Made by a program: the position numbers and the translations under genes. A stretch of 7,340 bases of DNA, taken from assembly GCA_016191895.1 (NCBI GenBank), contig JACPVD010000235.1, positions 1 through 7,340 on the forward strand, in the 5' to 3' direction. The DNA comes from Chloroflexota bacterium. GTDB taxonomy: Bacteria; Chloroflexota; Anaerolineae; Anaerolineales; Villigracilaceae. Position 1 is the first letter of the stretch. Each line of letters begins with the position of its first letter. Shown piece by piece: positions 1 to 6,076 of this stretch. The notes under the pieces are model-generated. The model did not search any database. It had not been told where the DNA came from and saw nothing but the letters and a program-made list of their open reading frames with translations.

Positions 1-437
1 GCGACAGCCCCAAGACTGCCCTCATCGCCGGAGATGTTGATTTGGGCTTGACATGGACAGCCGAAGCCCTGCTTGCCCAACAGGAGAATCCCGCCATTCA
101 ATATATCTATCCGGCCGAAGGCGCGATCCTCTGGCAGGATAACTGGGCCATGCTTAAAGACGCCCCGCATGCCGACGCCGCCTATGCATGGCTCAACTAC
201 ACCATGCAGGGAAACATCTTCTGGATGATGTTGCGCGACTTCCCCTATACAAACCCGAATCAGGCTGCGCTCGATTATGCCAAAGCAAATCAAACGGAAT
301 ACTACGACGCATACATGGCGTCTCCCATCACGAACACGCCTGCAGATGCCATCAAGAAAGGTCATCGCATTGCCGATGTGGGTGAGGCCACTCCGCTCTA
401 CGATGATATTTGGGTTGAAATAAAAGGCGGGCAGTAG
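1..437 (+). CDS. potD: Polyamine (spermidine/putrescine) ABC transporter substrate-binding protein, C-terminal fragment
   Basis: This is the last ~144 residues of a periplasmic or lipoprotein solute-binding protein of the PotD/PotF family; the start lies before the window and the frame is open from base 3. The family captures extracellular spermidine or putrescine and hands it to the PotABC importer. Visible family features are GDVDLGLTW near bases 30-56 and LWQDNWAM around 129-152. The Trp codons at 54-56 and 132-134 and the Asp codon at 138-140 align, by recall, with the ligand-box Trp229, Trp255 and Asp257 of E. coli PotD. The C-terminal stretch, with FPYTNPN and a final DDIWVEIKGGQ, fits the usual end of the family, which is about 350 residues in full. 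The stop is TAG at 435-437, followed by a strong terminator, so this is probably the last gene of a transporter operon to the left. Spermidine versus putrescine preference cannot be read from this fragment. Confidence 0.88.
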   Translation, partial: DSPKTALIAGDVDLGLTWTAEALLAQQENPAIQYIYPAEGAILWQDNWAMLKDAPHADAAYAWLNYTMQGNIFWMMLRDFPYTNPNQAALDYAKANQTEYYDAYMASPITNTPADAIKKGHRIADVGEATPLYDDIWVEIKGGQ

Positions 438-470
438 ATTGCCGATATCGACCATCTTAAAGTAAGAGTC

Positions 471-519
471 GATGCCCCGACAGGCGAATCCTGCTTGTCG
501 GGGCATCTCCATTTATTTT
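471..519 (+). terminator. Intrinsic-type terminator after the polyamine-binding protein gene
   Basis: Bases 471-482 (GATGCCCCGACA) pair perfectly with 496-507 (TGTCGGGGCATC), giving a 12-bp GC-rich stem with a 13-nt loop, 33 bases after the stop codon. A T-rich but interrupted tract (TCCATTTATTTT, 508-519) follows. It most likely ends the transporter transcript and insulates the regulator gene downstream. Confidence 0.8.
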
Positions 520-565
520 CGTATAGTCAATTATCTTCGTGATTATTTTGCATTATTTATCTGTA

Positions 566-588
566 TTTAATAACTATTAGTTATTAAA
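566..588. promoter_or_regulatory. Perfect palindrome, candidate operator of the Lrp/AsnC regulator
   Basis: Arms TTTAATAACTA (566-576) and TAGTTATTAAA (578-588) are exact reverse complements around a single central T (577). The site ends 3 bp before the putative -35 box of the regulator gene that starts at 626. Lrp/AsnC proteins commonly bind AT-rich dyads and control their own promoters, so autoregulation is the natural reading. The sequence shows the dyad; the binding protein is inferred. Confidence 0.6.
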
Positions 589-591
589 ATA

Positions 592-620
592 TTGACTTTA
601 ATTCAAAAAAGGAATAAAAT
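592..620 (+). promoter_or_regulatory. Sigma70-like promoter of the Lrp/AsnC gene
   Basis: TTGACT (592-597) and TAAAAT (615-620) lie 17 bp apart, each one base off consensus. The expected transcription start is about 626-628, essentially on the ATG at 626, so a transcript from here would be leaderless or nearly so. A weak SD-like AAAGGA (608-613) sits inside the promoter, 12 bases before the ATG, and would be on the mRNA only if a second promoter further upstream were used. Confidence 0.55.
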
Positions 621-625
621 GAGCC

Positions 626-1093
626 ATGGAAAGCACAATTGGTAACAGCCCTTCCAGCCGCCTCGATAATATCGACCAGCACATTATCAACGCCATGCGC
701 AAGGATGGCCGCGAGGCCTTTGCCCAGATTGCCGAGCAACTCAACGTGTCACCGGGCATGATTCGCCAGCGCTACAATCGCCTCGTCGATCTCGGGTATC
801 TCAAGGTTGTGGCCGTTACCAATCCGCTGATGATGGGTAAACGCACCATGGCCATGATCGGTATCCGCACCGATGGCCGCAAAATGCTCGAAGTGGCCGA
901 TAAACTGATCAAATTTGATGAGGTCGTTTACATCGTCGTCGTCAGCGGCCGCTACGACATCATGGTCGAGGTCTTTTGCAACGATCACGAAGACCTGCTC
1001 AAATTCATGACCGAAAAATTATCGAAAGTCGACGGTGTGCGCGAAACCGAATCCTTCATGCACTTGAAGATCGTCAAAGAGATTTATTTCTAA
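626..1093 (+). CDS. Lrp/AsnC-family transcriptional regulator
   Basis: A 155-residue DNA-binding regulator of the feast/famine (Lrp/AsnC) family, near the usual family length of about 150-165. The N-terminal winged helix-turn-helix spans about residues 13-60: LDNIDQHIINAMRKDGR, then the AFAQIAEQLNVS recognition region and NRLVDLGYLK. The C-terminal RAM ligand-binding/oligomerisation domain covers about 72-155 and has the typical VSGRYDIMVEVF turn (residues 106-117), where amino-acid effectors often bind. The start is fixed: a TGA at 620-622 is in frame just before it, and 626 is the first ATG after that. Family members sense amino acids or related metabolites, so it probably controls the neighbouring amine/amino-acid genes and, through the palindrome at 566-588, itself. 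The effector and the targets are inferred. Confidence 0.93.
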   Translation: MESTIGNSPSSRLDNIDQHIINAMRKDGREAFAQIAEQLNVSPGMIRQRYNRLVDLGYLKVVAVTNPLMMGKRTMAMIGIRTDGRKMLEVADKLIKFDEVVYIVVVSGRYDIMVEVFCNDHEDLLKFMTEKLSKVDGVRETESFMHLKIVKEIYF

Positions 1094-1128
1094 GCGTATG
1101 TGGAGTGAAACGCTTCGCGTCCAGACTT

Positions 1129-1157
1129 TTCACAGTAAAAACTTTCGTGGATATAAC
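1129..1157 (+). promoter_or_regulatory. Possible promoter of the saccharopine dehydrogenase-like gene
   Basis: TTCACA (1129-1134) and TATAAC (1152-1157) are separated by 17 bp. Each box has acceptable but imperfect agreement with sigma70 consensus. It would give a leader of about 127 nt before the ATG at 1291. Read-through from the regulator gene is also possible, because I see no convincing terminator after 1093. Confidence 0.35.
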
Positions 1158-1268
1158 CCCGCACTTCGCTTAACCGCCGCCTGCCTCCGTCCGAACGGCA
1201 TGATCGACCTTTTGGCTTTTGCCGGCCAACATAAACCCGTAATCCTAACTCGCTCCGTGCGGGTTATA
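1152..1268 (+). promoter_or_regulatory. Leader with long-range inverted repeat upstream of the saccharopine dehydrogenase-like gene
   Basis: TATAACCCCGCAC (1152-1164) and GTGCGGGTTATA (1257-1268) are complementary except for one extra C, and they enclose about 92 bases. Smaller hairpins fit inside, such as TTGGC (1212-1216) with GCCAA (1225-1229). A local alternative stem pairs AACCCG (1234-1239) with CGGGTT (1260-1265), so the right arm has two possible partners. The right arm ends just before the SD region (AGGA 1277-1280, AAGGAA 1284-1289). This could be a cis-acting RNA or a protein-binding dyad. It matches no riboswitch class I recognise. Confidence 0.3.
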
Positions 1269-1290
1269 AAACAAACAGGAAAAAAGGAAC

Positions 1291-2493
1291 ATGAAAGTAT
1301 TGCTAGTAGGTGTAGGCGGGGTTGGGGAAGCCATTGCCGCGATCGCAAAGCCGCGACAATGGCTGGAGTTGATGGTATTGGCCGATTACAACGTCAAACG
1401 CGCTGAGGAAGTGCAGGCAAAATTAGGGGACGCAAACCGCTTTCCCGTCGAGTTCATCGACGCCGGCAGTCAGCAAAGTATCGAAGACCTTGCAAAGAAA
1501 TACTCGGTTGACCTTATCATGAATTCGGTCGACCCCATTTTCAATAAGCAGATCTTCGACGCGGCGTACAACGTCGGGGCGAAATACATGGACATGGCGA
1601 TGACCCTCTCCGAGCCGCATTCCACCGATCCGTTCAATAAGACCGGCATCAAACTTGGCGACTATCAATTCGAAAAAACGAAGGATTGGGAAAAGAAGGA
1701 ACTCCTTGCCCTCGTCGGCATTGGCGTGGAACCCGGCGTGGCCGATGTTTTCGCCCGGTATGCACAAGACCACCTCTTCGACGAGATCGAAGAAGTGGGT
1801 ATCCGTGACGGCGCAAACATTACGATTGACGGATACGAATTTGCCCCCAACTTCTCCATCTGGACGACCATCGAAGAATGTCTCAACCCGCCTGTCATTT
1901 ATGAAGAAGGCAAAGGCTGGTTTACCACTGAACCGTTCTCTGAACCCGAAGTGTTTGACTTCCCCGAAATCGGCCCTGTGGAAGTGGTCAACGTGGAGCA
2001 CGAGGAAGTGTTGCTTGTGCCGCGCTGGGTGAAGACGAAGCGCGTGACCTTCAAATATGGCTTGGGGGACGAGTTTATCGAAGTGTTGAAGACGCTTCAT
2101 AAACTCGGCTTGGATAACAAGAATAAGATCAACGTCAAAGGTATGCAGGTGGCGCCGCGAGACGTGGTGGCTGCCTGCCTGCCCGACCCCGCTCATTTGG
2201 GAGACAAGATGAAAGGCAAAACCTGCGCCGGGACGTGGGTCAAAGGCGTGAAGGACGGAAAGAAGAGAGAAATCTATCTCTATCAGGTCGCCGATAACGA
2301 GGAGTGTATGAAGCAGTGGGGCTGCCAGGCGGTCGTGGCGCAGACGGCATTCTCCGCCGTGATTGCGATGGACCTGCTCGAACATGGCGCGTGGAAGGGA
2401 GTCGGCGTGCTGGGTCCCGAAGCCTTCGAGCCGACGGTCTTCATGGAAAAGATGGCGGAGTATGGCTTTCCGTATGGGGTGAAGGAAATGTGA
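1291..2493 (+). CDS. Saccharopine dehydrogenase/carboxynorspermidine dehydrogenase-like oxidoreductase
   Basis: A 400-residue NAD(P)-dependent oxidoreductase of the saccharopine dehydrogenase superfamily. These enzymes form or cleave a secondary amine between an amino acid or polyamine and a carbonyl compound. The N-terminal Rossmann fold shows GVGGVG (residues 7-12), with Asp32 at the end of the second strand. The C-terminal catalytic-like part carries GVEPGVADVFARYAQDHLFDEIE, LVPRWVKTKRV, LPDPAHLGDKMKGKTCAGTW and a conserved-looking end. From memory, the GVEPGV/HLFDEI, TCAGTWVKG and LPDP segments resemble Vibrio carboxynorspermidine dehydrogenase, also about 400 residues, more than the larger fungal saccharopine reductases. 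No decarboxylase partner (nspC type) is visible. AGGA at 1277-1280 is the better-spaced SD. The polyamine transporter fragment and Lrp regulator nearby suit a polyamine or lysine role, but the substrate is undetermined. Confidence 0.82.
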   Translation: MKVLLVGVGGVGEAIAAIAKPRQWLELMVLADYNVKRAEEVQAKLGDANRFPVEFIDAGSQQSIEDLAKKYSVDLIMNSVDPIFNKQIFDAAYNVGAKYMDMAMTLSEPHSTDPFNKTGIKLGDYQFEKTKDWEKKELLALVGIGVEPGVADVFARYAQDHLFDEIEEVGIRDGANITIDGYEFAPNFSIWTTIEECLNPPVIYEEGKGWFTTEPFSEPEVFDFPEIGPVEVVNVEHEEVLLVPRWVKTKRVTFKYGLGDEFIEVLKTLHKLGLDNKNKINVKGMQVAPRDVVAACLPDPAHLGDKMKGKTCAGTWVKGVKDGKKREIYLYQVADNEECMKQWGCQAVVAQTAFSAVIAMDLLEHGAWKGVGVLGPEAFEPTVFMEKMAEYGFPYGVKEM

Positions 2494-2513
2494 GACGAGT
2501 TGGGGGAGGCGTG

Positions 2514-2535
2514 GTCGGCGTTCTCTAACGCCGAC
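2514..2535 (+). terminator. Hairpin after the saccharopine dehydrogenase-like gene
   Basis: GTCGGCGTT (2514-2522) and AACGCCGAC (2527-2535) form a perfect 9-bp GC-rich stem with a CTCT tetraloop, 20 bases after the stop codon. No U-tract follows (TGCGCG comes next), so it is a weak intrinsic terminator at best. It may instead protect the 3' end or work with a termination factor. Confidence 0.5.
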
Positions 2536-2661
2536 TGCGCGTTGGGCGGGGAAAAAGCTCGAGAAAACAGAATCAGTTTCGAGGGCGGAGAGAGGCGCGG
2601 CGGCGGGTGTGGGATTCGCTTCCAGCGTAGTGAAATGCCCGTCGCTTTCGGAAAAGTCCGG

Positions 2662-2691
2662 TTGTGAAAAATCCCGCCGATTCGATATAAT
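2662..2691 (+). promoter_or_regulatory. Promoter of the aldehyde:ferredoxin oxidoreductase gene
   Basis: TTGTGA (2662-2667) and a perfect TATAAT (2686-2691) are 18 bp apart. The expected start is near 2697-2699, leaving a leader of about 60 nt. The 120 bases before it (2540-2660) are GC-rich, and I see nothing convincing in them. Confidence 0.62.
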
Positions 2692-2703
2692 GGAAAAAAC
2701 AAA

Positions 2704-2736
2704 AGACCCTAAAGGTTTTTGAAACCATTAGGGTCT
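2704..2736. repeat. Near-perfect hairpin at the 5' end of the AOR leader
   Basis: AGACCCTAA (2704-2712) pairs with TTAGGGTCT (2728-2736). After one A-A mismatch (2713/2727), GGTTT (2714-2718) pairs with AAACC (2722-2726) around a TTG triloop, making 14 bp in all. On the plus strand it would lie within a few bases of the predicted mRNA 5' end and end 12 bases before the SD. On the minus strand it is followed by a T-rich tract (TTTTGTTTTTT, complement of 2693-2703), so it could terminate leftward transcription. It may be a 5' stabiliser, a regulatory element or a copy of a dispersed element. Confidence 0.6.
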
Positions 2737-2758
2737 AAATGAACAAACGGAGGATGTC

Positions 2759-4666
2759 ATGCCGAACGGATATAACGGAAAGATCCTGCACGTTGATTTG
2801 ACGAAGGGCGAGTTGACGGTGGAGCAGCCGAACGAGGCTTTCTACCGTAAATACCTTGGCGGTTCTGCGATGGGGATGCATTATATTTTGCGCGACATGC
2901 CCAAAGGCGCGGACGCGCTGGGACCTGAAAATGTTCTGACGTTGATGACGGGCGTGACGACGGGCGCGGCGATCTCGGGACAGAGCCGTTTGAATGCCAA
3001 CGCCAAATCGCCCATCAGCGGAGGCATCGGCGATTCGCAGAGCGGCGGGTTCTTCCCTGCGGAGTTGAAGTTTGCGGGTTTCGACGGCGTTGTGATCAAG
3101 GGCAAATCGGCAAAGCCCGTTTATCTTGCGATTGTAGACGGGAAGTATGAACTGCGCGACGCGGCTCATTTGATGGGGAAGTTGACGGGGGAGGTGGACG
3201 ATATCCTTCACAAGGAAGTTGATCCGAAGGCGGAAATTTTACAGCACGGCATCGGCGCGGAGAACGGCGTTTTGTTTTCGTCGCTGGTCTCGATGTCGAA
3301 CCGTCACAACGGGCGCACGGGCATGGGGCTGGTGATGGCGTCGAAGAATTTGAAGGCGGTGGCGGCGCGCGGAACGGGCAAGGTGACTCCGGTTGACCAA
3401 AAATCGCTCACCCAGTTGAACCGCATCGGTCCCAAAGCCATCCCTGAAAACGGCGATATGGACGGGCTTGCCAAACACGGCACGGCGGTGGTGGTTCTGT
3501 TCAACAATACCATCGGATGCCTGCCGACGCGCAATTACAACGAGAGCCAGTTCGAGGGCTGTGAAGAGATCAGCGGCGAGAAGATGACCGATACCATATT
3601 GAAGGAGCGCGAGACCTGTTATGCCTGCGTGGTCAAATGCAAACGGGTGGTCGAGTACAAGGAGGGCGCGTATCCCGTTGACCCGCGTTACGGCGGACCC
3701 GAATATGAAACGCTCGCCACGTTCGGTTCGTACTGCGGCATTGACGATATGCAGGCGGTCTCGAAGGCGAATCAAATTTGCAACGAGTACGCGGTGGATA
3801 CCATCGCCTGCGGCGCGACGATTGCCTTTGCGATGGAGTGTTACGAGAAGGGCATCATCACCAAGGCGCAGACCGACGGCATCGAATTGAAGTTTGGCGA
3901 CGCCGAAACGATGTTGAAGGTTCTCAACATGATCGTGAAGGGCGAAGGCGAACTCGGCAAAACGCTCGGCATGGGTTCGGCGCGCGCGGCGGAGAAGTGG
4001 GGCAACGGCGCGGACGAGTGCCTCATCACCGTCAAGGGCGCGGAGGCTCCCGCTCACATGCCGCAGGCGAAGCGTTCGCTTGGCTTGATCTACGCGGTCA
4101 ACCCCTTCGGCGCGGATCACCAGTCCTCGGAGCATGATCCGTACTACGAGGAAGGCATCGGCGATTTCAACCTCGACCGCCTCAAGCAGATCGGGCTTGG
4201 TTCGCCGCAGCCCGCCTACTCGCTCACCGAGGAAAAAGTCCGCTTCGCCTACGAGACCGAGGTCTTCTACTCGATGCTGGACTCGGCGGAACTCTGTCAG
4301 TTTGTGTGGGGTCCCACGTGGACTCTCTACAACGGCGCGCAGACGGCGCAGATGATCAACGCGGTGACGGGTTGGAATTTGACGGTGCAGGATTTAATGG
4401 CGGTCGGTTATCGCCGCTTGAACCTGTTCCGCGTGTTCAACGCCCGCGAAGGGCTGACCCGCAAAGACGACAAACTGCCAAAGAAGTTTTTCAAGCAGTT
4501 GCAAGGGACAGGCCCGACTGCGGGCTTCGCTCTGACTAACGAGGAGGTTGAATCTGCGCTCGATAGCTATTACAAGCTGGCAGGTTGGACGAATAACGGA
4601 ATCCCGACCCGCGAGACGCTGAAGAAGCACGATGTAGAGTGGGCGGCGGAGTATTTGCCTGCGTGA
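2759..4666 (+). CDS. aor: Aldehyde:ferredoxin oxidoreductase (tungsten/molybdenum pterin enzyme)
   Basis: A 635-residue cytoplasmic enzyme of the AOR family, slightly longer than P. furiosus AOR (605). It oxidises aldehydes to carboxylic acids and passes electrons to ferredoxin, using a bis-pterin W or Mo cofactor and one [4Fe-4S] cluster. The N-terminal domain has the expected GKILHVDL start, YLGGSAMG, SGQSRLNANAKSPISGG and GDSQSGGFFPAELKFAGFDG pterin-binding features. Cluster ligands are Cys287, Cys290 and Cys294 (CYACVVKC) and Cys513 (LDSAELCQF), matching the CxxCxxxC plus distant Cys pattern. GGPEYET (312-318) and GADHQSSEHDP (from 451) are typical of the cofactor pocket. SD GGAGG (2749-2753) lies 5 bases before the ATG. 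No small ferredoxin-like subunit or cofactor-assembly gene is adjacent. The nearby omega-aminotransferase suggests that amine-derived aldehydes are substrates, which is inference. W versus Mo cannot be read from the sequence. Confidence 0.95.
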   Translation: MPNGYNGKILHVDLTKGELTVEQPNEAFYRKYLGGSAMGMHYILRDMPKGADALGPENVLTLMTGVTTGAAISGQSRLNANAKSPISGGIGDSQSGGFFPAELKFAGFDGVVIKGKSAKPVYLAIVDGKYELRDAAHLMGKLTGEVDDILHKEVDPKAEILQHGIGAENGVLFSSLVSMSNRHNGRTGMGLVMASKNLKAVAARGTGKVTPVDQKSLTQLNRIGPKAIPENGDMDGLAKHGTAVVVLFNNTIGCLPTRNYNESQFEGCEEISGEKMTDTILKERETCYACVVKCKRVVEYKEGAYPVDPRYGGPEYETLATFGSYCGIDDMQAVSKANQICNEYAVDTIACGATIAFAMECYEKGIITKAQTDGIELKFGDAETMLKVLNMIVKGEGELGKTLGMGSARAAEKWGNGADECLITVKGAEAPAHMPQAKRSLGLIYAVNPFGADHQSSEHDPYYEEGIGDFNLDRLKQIGLGSPQPAYSLTEEKVRFAYETEVFYSMLDSAELCQFVWGPTWTLYNGAQTAQMINAVTGWNLTVQDLMAVGYRRLNLFRVFNAREGLTRKDDKLPKKFFKQLQGTGPTAGFALTNEEVESALDSYYKLAGWTNNGIPTRETLKKHDVEWAAEYLPA

Positions 4667-4674
4667 CGAAGTAA

Positions 4675-4767
4675 ACACGTACACAAGTAGGCATGTACAC
4701 AGGTAGACACGTACACAAAAGTATGTTGCGTGTGTCTACCTGTGTACTTGTGTACTTGTGTACATGT
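4675..4767. repeat. Tandem 16-nt repeat folding into a long inverted repeat
   Basis: The left half holds consecutive 16-nt units at 4675-4690, 4691-4706 and 4707-4722, all built on RCAYGTACACARGTAG, with the last one degenerate. The right half holds TGTGTACT-type 8-nt repeats (4741-4763). The halves are complementary: 4695-4710 pairs perfectly with 4732-4747 (16 bp), and 4679-4689 pairs with 4753-4763 (11 bp) across a symmetric 5/5 internal loop, closing a 21-nt loop. It begins 8 bases after the AOR stop and ends 24 bases before the next ATG. It could act as a terminator, processing site or mobile palindromic element. No U-tract follows. Confidence 0.8.
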
Positions 4768-4791
4768 CTGACGTTTTCCTGAAGGAATCCC

Positions 4792-6072
4792 ATGAACACC
4801 CTTTACACCGAAAACTTCCCCCACATGACCCCCGCGTGGAGCCGCATCTTCAACTTCGTCGCCGAACGCGCGGAGGGGGCGTACATCTACACCGACGACG
4901 GCAAAAAATTGCTGGATTTCACCAGCGGCATCGGCGTGGCCAATACTGGACATTGCCACCCCAAAGTCGTGGAGGCGATCCGCGAGCAGGCGGGGCTGTT
5001 CCTACACGCGCAGGCGAACATCGTCATCCACAAACCGATGTTGCATCTCATCGAAGAACTGCGGACGATTGTCCCGTCTTCGATTGACAGTTTCTACTTC
5101 GCCAACTCAGGCGCCGAAGCGTTGGAGAACGCGGTCAAAATAGCGAAAGTGGCGACGGGTCGGCAAAACGTCATCGTCTTCAGCGGCTCCTTCCACGGAC
5201 GGACTCATGCCACGATGTCGCTTACCACGTCGAAAACAATTTATCGCGCAGGGTTCGCGCCGTTGATGGCGGGTGTCTACGCCGCGCCGTTTCCGTACGC
5301 GTTCAACCTGAACATGACCGAAGAGCAAGCCAGCCAGTACGCGCTGGAGCAACTGGAACACTTGCTTGCTTCGCAGACCGCGCCGAAAGAAACCGCCGCC
5401 ATCCTGATCGAATCCGTGCTGGGCGAAGGCGGATACGTCGTCCCGCCCGCGTCGTTTATGAAGGGACTGCGCGAGATTTGCGACAAGCACGGCATCATGC
5501 TCATCTTCGATGAAGTGCAATCAGGTTTCGGGCGTACGGGCAAATGGTTTGCGCTGGAGCACTTCGGCGTTGTGCCAGACATCATCACCGCCGCGAAGGG
5601 AATCGCTTCGGGCATGCCGCTCTCTGGCGTGTTCAGCCGCACAGACATCATGAAGAAGATTGACGTCGGTTCCATCGGCGGGACGTATGGCGGGAACGCG
5701 GTCGCCTGTGCGGCGGGCGTGGCAACTATCCGTGCGATGCGGGATGAAAAGATGCTGGAGAATGCCGCCGAAAAAGGAATCCAGTTGATGACCGGCTTGC
5801 GCAAATTGCAGGAGGAATATCCTCAAATCGGCGACGTGCGTGGAAAAGGCCTGATGGTTGGAACTGAATTTCTTGTGGATGGAAGTCAGGCGAAGGCCAA
5901 GCCACTGGTCAAGGAAGTTATCCACAAAGCCGAGGAGAAAGGTATGTTGCTTCTCTCCTGCGGAACATACGATAACACCCTGCGCTGGATTCCCCCGTTG
6001 AATGTGACCGGTGAACAAATTAATGACGGGTTGAAAATTTTCGGCGAGGCGTTGAAGGAAGCGGTCAGGTAA
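4792..6072 (+). CDS. gabT: Class III omega-aminotransferase, GABA aminotransferase-like
   Basis: A 426-residue PLP enzyme of fold type I, class III, the same length as E. coli GabT. The family moves the terminal amino group of GABA, putrescine, ornithine, lysine or beta-alanine to a keto acid such as 2-oxoglutarate, leaving an aldehyde. Visible features are GIGVANTGHCHPKVV, SGAEALENAVKIAK, FHGRTHATMSLT, GEGG (211-214), IFDEVQSGFGRTG with Asp240 (pyridine nitrogen) and Gln243, the Schiff-base Lys269 in ITAAKGIASG, and GGTYGGNAVACAAG. The C-terminal LLLSCGTYDNTLRWIPPL resembles the GabT end. SD GAAGGAA (4781-4787) sits 4 bases before the ATG. I see no clear promoter in the repeat-filled gap, so read-through from the AOR gene is likely. 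GABA is the best guess, but ornithine, lysine, putrescine or beta-alanine are alternatives. Confidence 0.88.
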   Translation: MNTLYTENFPHMTPAWSRIFNFVAERAEGAYIYTDDGKKLLDFTSGIGVANTGHCHPKVVEAIREQAGLFLHAQANIVIHKPMLHLIEELRTIVPSSIDSFYFANSGAEALENAVKIAKVATGRQNVIVFSGSFHGRTHATMSLTTSKTIYRAGFAPLMAGVYAAPFPYAFNLNMTEEQASQYALEQLEHLLASQTAPKETAAILIESVLGEGGYVVPPASFMKGLREICDKHGIMLIFDEVQSGFGRTGKWFALEHFGVVPDIITAAKGIASGMPLSGVFSRTDIMKKIDVGSIGGTYGGNAVACAAGVATIRAMRDEKMLENAAEKGIQLMTGLRKLQEEYPQIGDVRGKGLMVGTEFLVDGSQAKAKPLVKEVIHKAEEKGMLLLSCGTYDNTLRWIPPLNVTGEQINDGLKIFGEALKEAVR

Positions 6073-6076
6073 TGAT

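Noticed and set aside
1098..1406. A 102-codon plus-strand frame in the leader that overlaps the dehydrogenase start
   Set aside because: It has low-complexity Arg-rich content, no SD and out-of-frame overlap with a well-supported gene. It could at most be a leader peptide, for which there is no evidence.
1423..2385. A 320-codon open frame on the minus strand
   Set aside because: It lies antisense to the whole dehydrogenase gene, shows no recognisable domain, is His/Phe/Val-rich as expected for an antisense shadow, and has no credible SD.
2697..2758. Molybdenum-cofactor riboswitch before the AOR gene
   Set aside because: The leader of about 60 nt holds a single hairpin and lacks the multi-helix core of the known class, which is more than 100 nt long.
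3239..4135. A 298-codon open frame on the minus strand within the AOR gene
   Set aside because: The AOR reading frame is supported by many family motifs and cluster cysteines; the antisense translation is Arg/His/Ala-rich with no motif.
4726..4756. Promoter for the aminotransferase inside the repeat
   Set aside because: TTGCGT at 4726-4731 has no acceptable -10 box at 16-18 bp spacing, and the TGTGTA words are part of the repeat.
4675..4767. CRISPR array
   Set aside because: The repeated units are contiguous 8-16-nt words with no unique spacers of about 30 nt, and no cas gene is present.
4536..4959. Minus-strand open frames reading through the intergenic repeat
   Set aside because: Their Cys/Thr/Tyr/Val-rich middle is simply the translated GTACAC repeat, and the rest is antisense to the two flanking genes.
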